From: Nitrososphaerales archaeon TH5896
Lineage (GTDB): Archaea > Thermoproteota > Nitrososphaeria > Nitrososphaerales > Nitrososphaeraceae
NCBI GenBank assembly: GCA_014523625.1
Contig: JAATVP010000218.1
Location: 1-10,290 of the forward strand
Length of the DNA stretch: 10,290 nucleotides
Direction of reading: 5' to 3'
The notes beneath the pieces were generated by a model that saw nothing but the letters and a program-made list of their open reading frames with translations, had not been told where the DNA came from and made no database searches. A program made the translations under genes and the position numbers. Below are positions 5,965-10,290 of this stretch, one piece after another. Every line of letters begins with the position of its first letter. Positions within the stretch are counted from its first letter, which is position 1.

Positions 5965-6231
5965 TCTTATGATTCTCGATATTGTAAAGTAATATGGACA
6001 AGGTAAATGTGCTAGTCTAATAGAACGATATTATGAGCTTCCTACGAACCGTGTATGACTTGTTTGTGAGAGCGGACTCCACGATTCAAAATTAACATCT
6101 ACTAGCTGCTTCACATATCCGACTCCCTCCCTCGATATTTCGTGCTATGCATTACGTTATTGAATACTGGAATTGATTGTCCAGTAGGCAGCTATTATTA
6201 TCCAAATTGTGTATTGCATCATGGTCGGTCG
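5965..6231. other. Divergent intergenic region between padR-like and PH/SHOCT genes
   Basis: About 270 bases without a convincing gene. It contains three direct copies of CGATATT (5977, 6026, 6133), two of them within CTCGATATT; an inverse copy lies next to the PadR promoter at 5941. A 20-codon + strand ORF (6033-6095) is too short to support. Confidence 0.4.
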
Positions 6232-6238
6232 CTTAAAT
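6232..6238 (+). promoter_or_regulatory. TATA box for the PH/SHOCT gene
   Basis: CTTAAAT is centred 27 bases before the GTG at 6262 and 21 before the TTG at 6256. The spacing supports GTG as the start of a leaderless message. Confidence 0.5.
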
Positions 6239-6261
6239 AGTAGACTGTTAGGATATTGCAC

Positions 6262-6930
6262 GTGCTCTTCGGTTCTAGAACGAAAAGAGTAATCAATATC
6301 GACGCAGAACCTAAAGTTACAACGTTACCGATCAAGGATGAAGATGAGCTGTACAGAATCACAGAGATAAGTAACGTGTTGGACATAAATGAAAAAGTAC
6401 TACTGGTTATAACCCAGAGCAAGGTAAGGCTAGTTGGTCGACCATTCACTTCTTACGTTATTTATGCTACCGACAGGAGAATAATTATCAGAGACATTTC
6501 GTTAAATGGGTTGAAAGAAAACACCATTGGAATACCATACTCAATAATTACTGACATCAATCACAAGGAAGGTTTCATTTCAGCCCGAATTAGTTTGAGA
6601 GTTAGTCGAATTCAATATGACAAGGAACTTCCTTCACTGGATCAGTATGGAGATACAGGGAATGAATATGAATGGATAATTGAGCATATTCCTAATAGTA
6701 AAGCCCTTCTCCTAGTCAATATAGTTAGAGCCATGATAAATAAGTGGGAATTTTTGTCTGAAAAGCATGAATTGGTCACCGATGCAAGTGATAATAATGT
6801 TCCTTCATATACTACAATGGATTCGCTAGCCGATGAGCTCTTCAAGATAGCTAGATTGAAGAGCGAAGGTGTAATAAATGAGCAAGAATTCGCCCGACTG
6901 AAGCAAAATATAATAGGACGTATTCAGTGA
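6262..6930 (+). CDS. Bacterial-PH domain protein with C-terminal SHOCT domain
   Basis: The 222-residue product has two recognisable parts. Residues about 30-115 form a bacterial PH-like domain (bPH type): a strand after NEKVLLVI, then SYVIYATDRRIIIRD, matching the family's iyaTdrRlii core, then IPYSIITDIN and an Ile/Ser-rich strand pair. The C-terminal about 30 residues (LADELFKIARLKSEGVINEQ and following) are a SHOCT domain, a short helical hairpin thought to mediate oligomerisation. A variable middle region (about 120-185) joins them. No signal or membrane helix is present. Proteins of this layout are widespread in prokaryotes without a defined reaction; a scaffold or membrane-surface role is a guess. 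GTG at 6262 was chosen over TTG at 6256 because of TATA spacing; an in-frame stop at 6241-6243 bounds the N-terminus. It is divergent from the PadR gene and convergent with the secreted protein gene. Confidence 0.75.
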   Translation: MLFGSRTKRVINIDAEPKVTTLPIKDEDELYRITEISNVLDINEKVLLVITQSKVRLVGRPFTSYVIYATDRRIIIRDISLNGLKENTIGIPYSIITDINHKEGFISARISLRVSRIQYDKELPSLDQYGDTGNEYEWIIEHIPNSKALLLVNIVRAMINKWEFLSEKHELVTDASDNNVPSYTTMDSLADELFKIARLKSEGVINEQEFARLKQNIIGRIQ

Positions 6931-6945
6931 GTTTGCCTTAACTCA
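6928..6945. terminator. Hairpin in the 19-base gap between convergent genes
   Basis: TGAGTT / AACTCA form a perfect 6-bp stem with a 6-base loop. The stem begins at the stop codon of the PH/SHOCT gene and fills most of the gap to the convergent gene's stop (6950-6952). Its position suggests a shared bidirectional terminator; there is no long T run on either side. Confidence 0.35.
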
Positions 6946-6949
6946 GTGT

Positions 6950-7876
6950 TTACTTTCTGAAAGGCAACGACATTCCCATAGGAAGACTACTGTACGAGTT
7001 GCTCGTGTCTGCTTTGGAATTATCAGTGGTGTCACCTAAACTCGAACCTCCATTGGTCATAATGGAATCTTGATGATTGTCTACTTGAGGAATGGTGTCC
7101 TTCGATAACCATGGCTCTTCTATATCATGAACCCCATTTGATAGAGTTTGGTTATTTAGGAAGAGTGTTTGTTGATTGCTTTCCCAGGGACTTTGCAAAG
7201 AATTATCTTCTATATCATGAACCCCATTTGATAGAGTTTGGTTATTTAGGAAGAGTGTTTGTTGATTGCTTTCCCAGGGACTTTGCAAAGAATTATCTGT
7301 AGTAATCTCCTCTTCTAATGGCTGTTCGATACCCAGAGGCTCGAATTGTGGGTATTCATCAACATATATTTTCCCATCGCTCTCGCCTTCAGTATCGCTA
7401 CTATGAGTAGTACCAGTAGCGTTCTGTTCTAAACCTTCAACTCCTTCTGGTGTGTTCAAAGAGTTATTGGCCAGTAGCTCTTGCAGCTGCTCTTCATTAA
7501 TTACCATTTCAGGCCTAATTGAATATGGCGGATAACTATTACTGTTTGTAGAATTTGTAGTGTTCGTAGCATTATTAGTGTGAGTACTGTTAGTACTGTT
7601 TGTACCCTCCGCTCCAAGTGGCAAAAGTTCTTCGTTCTGCATTACCATCTGACATATTGTTATGTTATATAGGTAATTAGGTGAACAGACATTCAAGTCT
7701 CCTTTTAGTATCCTGAAAAACATTGTGTCTGAAGATGGCTTATCTCCTCCTCCGTGCTCTGTATAAGCCAATACACTGTAATTTGGCATCGTCATAATGA
7801 GAAAAAATGCAACTGTCGTGGCTGCAAGTATGAACTTATTGCTTGCCGAAATCTCTCTGAACACTATCCCCTTCAC
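6950..7876 (-). CDS. Secreted Asn/Thr-rich, probably glycosylated surface protein with tandem repeat
   Basis: The 308-residue product starts with a signal peptide: Arg7 and Lys14, a hydrophobic core about 15-30, and a likely cleavage after SVLA (34-37). The mature part is low-complexity and acidic. A segment near 90-115 is almost pure Asn/Thr/Ser, and I count about ten N-x-S/T sequons over the protein, consistent with archaeal N-glycosylation. Two cysteines (Cys64 and Cys75) might form a disulphide. Residues 194-223 and 224-253 are two identical 30-residue repeats (start DNSLQSPWES), each with one NQT sequon. No enzyme domain is visible and there is no C-terminal anchor. The start is GTG; a stop codon 15 bases upstream excludes a longer protein, and a TATA box 27 bases away supports leaderless expression. 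A cell-surface or extracellular role is inferred from composition. Confidence 0.75.
   Translation of the reverse strand: MKGIVFREISASNKFILAATTVAFFLIMTMPNYSVLAYTEHGGGDKPSSDTMFFRILKGDLNVCSPNYLYNITICQMVMQNEELLPLGAEGTNSTNSTHTNNATNTTNSTNSNSYPPYSIRPEMVINEEQLQELLANNSLNTPEGVEGLEQNATGTTHSSDTEGESDGKIYVDEYPQFEPLGIEQPLEEEITTDNSLQSPWESNQQTLFLNNQTLSNGVHDIEDNSLQSPWESNQQTLFLNNQTLSNGVHDIEEPWLSKDTIPQVDNHQDSIMTNGGSSLGDTTDNSKADTSNSYSSLPMGMSLPFRK
7116..7298. repeat. Perfect 90-bp tandem duplication inside the surface-protein gene
   Basis: Bases 7116-7205 and 7206-7295 are identical, and the identity runs three bases further. The period is 90, a multiple of three, so the reading frame is kept and 30 residues are exactly doubled. 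The lack of even silent differences points to a very recent duplication or to homogenisation. Confidence 0.95.
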
Positions 7877-7898
7877 AGTTTCGGTTTTTCATTCTGTG

Positions 7899-7906
7899 CT
7901 TAAATG
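7899..7906 (-). promoter_or_regulatory. TATA box for the secreted protein gene
   Basis: On the minus strand the sequence is CATTTAAG, centred about 27 bases before the GTG at 7876, which supports this GTG as start. Confidence 0.45.
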
Positions 7907-8237
7907 AGCTTGCGAAGTATATCGCATTGGATTATCCAATTGGAATTTGACCCTATTATTTGATGAGAATTATATCTATTAGCAAACGAGATAAGACATG
8001 ACACGTACATTGTTTCAGGCTGAAGTCTAATTTAATTGGTATTATTCGCAGGAACGATGGATTTTGATGAAATGGATTCCAAGGCTCTCCTTTGTTAGTA
8101 TACTTACTCATAACTGATTATGTTTACCCCAAGAATAAAGACCTAGATTTACCATGGCACAGGATATTTAACCAAGGATCTCAATATTCTAACATAATAA
8201 AAAAATAAGGCATAGATCAAGTACTCACTTTGATTCA
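7907..8237. other. Divergent intergenic region, nothing firm
   Basis: About 330 AT-rich bases between the secreted protein and the second winged-helix gene. I see only very short ORFs (10-13 codons), a 10-bp palindrome TCCAATTGGA (7935-7944) and no RNA gene. Confidence 0.4.
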
Positions 8238-8247
8238 CTTTAAATAC
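8238..8247 (+). promoter_or_regulatory. TATA box for the 8282-8578 regulator
   Basis: CTTTAAATAC is a strong archaeal TATA-like sequence. Its spacing places the transcript start near 8270, giving a leader of about 12 bases before the ATG at 8282. Confidence 0.5.
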
Positions 8248-8281
8248 TCAATATTCACCATGATGTTGACAGAACAAGAAT

Positions 8282-8578
8282 ATGAAGTATAGATGCAGAA
8301 CTGACATTATCGGACTTATACTGAACGCGGCAAATGCAATAGACGGAGAATGCAGATCACATATCATGTATAAAAGTCTCGTCAATTATAATCAACTCAA
8401 GGATTATCTCATTTTTCTCCAACAGCAAGATTTAATAGAATATGATAGATCTGCTAGAACTTATAGGACAACAGTAAAAGGACGAGATTTTCTTGAATTG
8501 CAGAGAGACATGGGTGAAATGGCCCGTCTCTATGGTGGAACCTGTGAGCTATCCCATCCTTCTCGACAACAGGCATAG
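8282..8578 (+). CDS. Small winged-helix DNA-binding protein (ArnR1-like), second copy
   Basis: The 98-residue product is a winged helix-turn-helix protein of the same ArnR1-like/HTH_45 type as the one at 3001-3270. Helix 1 is DIIGLILNAANA (8-19), the helix-turn-helix region HIMYKSLVNYNQLKDYLIFL (27-46), and the wing LIEYDRSARTYRTTVKGRDF (52-71), ending in a helix LELQRDM. An extra polar tail of about 20 residues follows. The ATG at 8282 comes just after an in-frame stop at 8267-8269. It is followed 102 bases later on the same strand by the GIY-YIG-like gene, which has its own possible TATA box, so co-transcription is uncertain. A regulatory role is inferred from fold; the target is unknown. 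Confidence 0.85.
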   Translation: MKYRCRTDIIGLILNAANAIDGECRSHIMYKSLVNYNQLKDYLIFLQQQDLIEYDRSARTYRTTVKGRDFLELQRDMGEMARLYGGTCELSHPSRQQA

Positions 8579-8635
8579 GCGTTCGGTCCGCATGAAGCTT
8601 ACCATTGTATAAGAAGACGGCCTAACAAACCTACC

Positions 8636-8643
8636 TATATAAG
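8636..8643 (+). promoter_or_regulatory. TATA box for the GIY-YIG-like gene
   Basis: TATATAAG lies about 42 bases before the ATG at 8681, giving a leader of about 15 bases. A weaker TTATATGC (8651-8658) is at the 27-base leaderless distance. Confidence 0.35.
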
Positions 8644-8680
8644 ATAGCAATTATATGCGAAATAATAGAGTTTTTTAGAA

Positions 8681-9025
8681 ATGAAATTAGGAAACGGTGG
8701 GAAAGATGATGAAATTTCAAAACCAACTGTGGAGGAATGGTCAAAATGGCTCGATTTCAACCGAGAGACAATCAGTGATGTCGTACCCGAGGATTCGGGA
8801 TTGTTCAAAGTTCATGCCAGTATGAAAATATTGTACATAGGAATAGCCCAGAACCTCAAAAAAACCTTGTTAGATTCTATCCTAGATCCCTGCATAAGCA
8901 AGGGTCAAAGATTCAGTTATTCGGTTAATCATGGCTCCTTAGAAAATATGAAAACGGAAATGCTGAAAGATTATGCGCTTAGGCACAATGGATCACTGCC
9001 ATCCTGCATGGAAAGTGTGACGTGA
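8681..9025 (+). CDS. Small GIY-YIG-like protein, probably without full catalytic set
   Basis: The 114-residue product resembles the start of a GIY-YIG nuclease domain: VPEDSGLFKV (35-44), then KILYIGIAQNLKKTL (49-63), which follows the family pattern of a GIY strand, a YIG strand and a following basic helix. A helix with SLENMKTEMLKDYALRHNG (86-104) then supplies a glutamate and asparagine where the family has Glu and Asn. The catalytic pattern is altered: the GIY tyrosine is Phe42 (GLF), and the usual arginine after YIG is lysine (Lys60/61). The protein may therefore be a binding protein rather than a nuclease. An N-terminal helix with two tryptophans (WSKWL, 20-24) precedes the domain. The ATG at 8681 follows AT-rich leader sequence. 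A strong hairpin lies six bases after the stop. The assignment rests on motif reading only. Confidence 0.55.
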   Translation: MKLGNGGKDDEISKPTVEEWSKWLDFNRETISDVVPEDSGLFKVHASMKILYIGIAQNLKKTLLDSILDPCISKGQRFSYSVNHGSLENMKTEMLKDYALRHNGSLPSCMESVT

Positions 9026-9031
9026 TGAATG

Positions 9032-9051
9032 TGTTGCTATTTCTAGCAACA
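9032..9051 (+). terminator. Stem-loop after the GIY-YIG-like gene
   Basis: TGTTGCTA / TAGCAACA form a perfect 8-bp stem with a 4-base loop TTTC, extendable by G-T pairs, starting six bases after the stop codon. It is the most stable-looking hairpin of the window. There is no T run directly after it, so it may stabilise the 3' end rather than terminate. Confidence 0.4.
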
Positions 9052-9304
9052 TGAGTGTCATCCTTTGGACCCACTTGTTCTAGTCAGGGAGTCTTATTTG
9101 GGAATCATTGAGTAAGTTACCTACAATAGGATGCAAGCAATTGAGCTTCTGTCTCGAGTTAATGAGTTATAGGTTCATAAAGCGCAATTCAGAAATAGAG
9201 GAGTAACTCACTTTTCATTAACATATTTGGGAAAAATATGCTCTGACAAGCTAATCTCAGAACATTGTACTCGGAGATAAGAACCTATTCATAGGAGCAT
9301 TAGA

Positions 9305-10290
9305 GTGAGTATCCTGTTGAGGATCAAACAGACTGTTTACATAATGAGGAAAATCCCTGAGCCCGGTCCTACCATGTTAGCTAGGAAATATTCTGTTACG
9401 ATGAATAGAAATTCGTCGTCACCCTCAAGAAAGGAAATCTTGAGAAATGTCGTAGACAAGGATGCGTTACTTTGCAGTTTGAATGAGTGTATCGACAGGG
9501 AAGTTATGGAGAAGGCAGGACCTAAACTTAAAGTCATTAGTACTTTAAGCACTGGATATGACCATATAGACATTAAGGAAGCAAAGAAAAGGCGGATTTA
9601 TGTTACTTTCACCGGGGAAGTTCTCTCTGAAGCAACTGCAGATTTAACATTCGCTTTAATCCTTGCTGTATCCAGAAAAGTCGTACTTGCAGACAATTAC
9701 ATAAGACAAAAAAAATGGAAAATAGGATGGTCACCCGATCTTTTTCTAGGGTCAAATGTCTACGGCAAGACACTAGGGCTAATTGGTGCAGGGCGAATAG
9801 GGACGGCTGTAGCTCAAAGGGCGAAAGGATTTGACATGAATATTCTGTATCACAACCGCCGCCGGTTGGAGAAAAAACTCGAATACGAAATGCGTGCCAG
9901 GTATGTAGAAATGGATACTATCCTAAGAGAAAGTGATTTCCTCTCCATACATGCTAATTTAAACAATGAAAGCAAGTACATGATTAACGAGTCAAAACTC
10001 AAGCGTATGAAAAATACGGCCTACTTAATCAACACCTCCCGAGGTCAATTAGTTGATGAAATGAGTCTTATCAAAGCACTAAAGAACAATTGGATCGCTG
10101 GGGCCGCGCTAGATGTTTTCGAAAGTGAGCCATTAACAGCAAACAGTCCACTAATCAGGATGGAGAATGTTGTGCTATTGCCGCACATCGGAAGTGCGAC
10201 ATATCAGGTTCGCTCGAAAATGTCAGAAATTGCTGCTCAGAATATTATAGAAATTTTAGAGGGTAGAAAAACACCCTATGTGGTCAATTA
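9305..10290 (+). CDS. gyaR: Glyoxylate / D-2-hydroxyacid reductase, GyaR-like (stop just outside window)
   Basis: This NAD(P)H-dependent D-isomer-specific 2-hydroxyacid dehydrogenase most resembles archaeal glyoxylate reductase, which reduces glyoxylate to glycolate (hydroxypyruvate also possible) in the cytosol. Counted from a TTG at 9317 (324 residues) it has the substrate-domain start VYIMRKIPEPG, then STGYDHIDI, the Rossmann motif GAGRIG (157-162), INTSRGQLVDE with catalytic Arg242, DVFESEP with Glu271, and LPHIGSAT with His290. The ATG at 9344 would cut off the first conserved beta strand (KQTVYI), so a start upstream is needed. GTG at 9305 has GGAG seven bases before it, while TTG at 9317 gives the usual N-terminal length. 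The sequence ends VVN followed by TA, so the stop (TAA or TAG) is very probably completed by the next base. The function call is firm at family level; the substrate is inferred. Confidence 0.88.
   Translation, partial: MSILLRIKQTVYIMRKIPEPGPTMLARKYSVTMNRNSSSPSRKEILRNVVDKDALLCSLNECIDREVMEKAGPKLKVISTLSTGYDHIDIKEAKKRRIYVTFTGEVLSEATADLTFALILAVSRKVVLADNYIRQKKWKIGWSPDLFLGSNVYGKTLGLIGAGRIGTAVAQRAKGFDMNILYHNRRRLEKKLEYEMRARYVEMDTILRESDFLSIHANLNNESKYMINESKLKRMKNTAYLINTSRGQLVDEMSLIKALKNNWIAGAALDVFESEPLTANSPLIRMENVVLLPHIGSATYQVRSKMSEIAAQNIIEILEGRKTPYVVN

Noticed and set aside
7111..7302. 63-codon + strand ORF with two identical halves
   Set aside because: It is the reverse-strand shadow of the 90-bp duplication in the secreted protein gene, which has a signal peptide, promoter and sustained composition.
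9163..9210. Inverted repeat TGAGTTA / TAACTCA with a 34-base loop followed by CTTTT
   Set aside because: Seven pairs across a long loop in AT-rich DNA is weak evidence for a structured RNA; no further pairing in the loop was seen.
9337..9573. 78-codon minus-strand ORF
   Set aside because: Antisense shadow of the 2-hydroxyacid dehydrogenase gene, whose + strand frame has all family motifs.

Overview
The window looks like a piece of a low-GC ammonia-oxidising archaeon, most likely Nitrososphaerales (Nitrososphaera or Nitrosocosmicus type). The evidence is an archaeal/eukaryal-type translation initiation factor aIF1A, two small ArnR1-like winged-helix proteins of a kind abundant in Thaumarchaeota, archaeal TATA boxes (TTTAAATA-like) about 27 bases before many start codons, no bacterial -35/-10 or strong Shine-Dalgarno pattern, and long AT-rich spacers between mostly single-gene units. 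No rRNA, tRNA, CRISPR, insertion sequence or phage gene was seen. The taxonomic call is inference from gene content, not from a search.

Layout. 1-87 is the C-terminal tail of a membrane protein. 366-1088 (+) is an unrecognised 240-residue protein. It converges on an RlmE-type 23S rRNA 2'-O-methyltransferase (1131-1730, -), and further on comes aIF1A (2137-2409, -, probably extended to 2442). 3001-3270 (-) is a winged-helix regulator. About 700 bases follow with no convincing intact gene but a possible decayed ORF. 3979-4551 (+) is a probable DUF218/YdcF-fold protein, followed by a P-loop kinase of the AAA_33/polynucleotide-kinase type (4620-5153, +). A PadR-family regulator (5428-5931, -) is separated by a divergent 330-base region from a bacterial-PH plus SHOCT protein (6262-6930, +). 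That gene converges on a secreted, Asn/Thr-rich protein (6950-7876, -) carrying a perfect 90-bp tandem duplication. A second winged-helix paralogue (8282-8578, +), a small GIY-YIG-like protein (8681-9025, +) and a GyaR-like glyoxylate/2-hydroxyacid reductase (from about 9305, + strand, one base short of its probable stop) complete the window.

The genes do not form an obvious pathway. Two are translation-related (RlmE, aIF1A), three are small DNA-binding regulators, and the rest are isolated accessory genes, each seemingly with its own promoter. The strongest leads are: (i) the aIF1A reading frame, whose family-like N-terminus begins at an AUA rather than AUG and is preceded by a five-codon mini-ORF; (ii) the perfect intragenic duplication in the surface protein; (iii) a GIY-YIG-like protein lacking expected catalytic residues; and (iv) a cluster of CGATATT motifs and a palindrome around the PadR gene. 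No complete new defence or metabolic system is evident.
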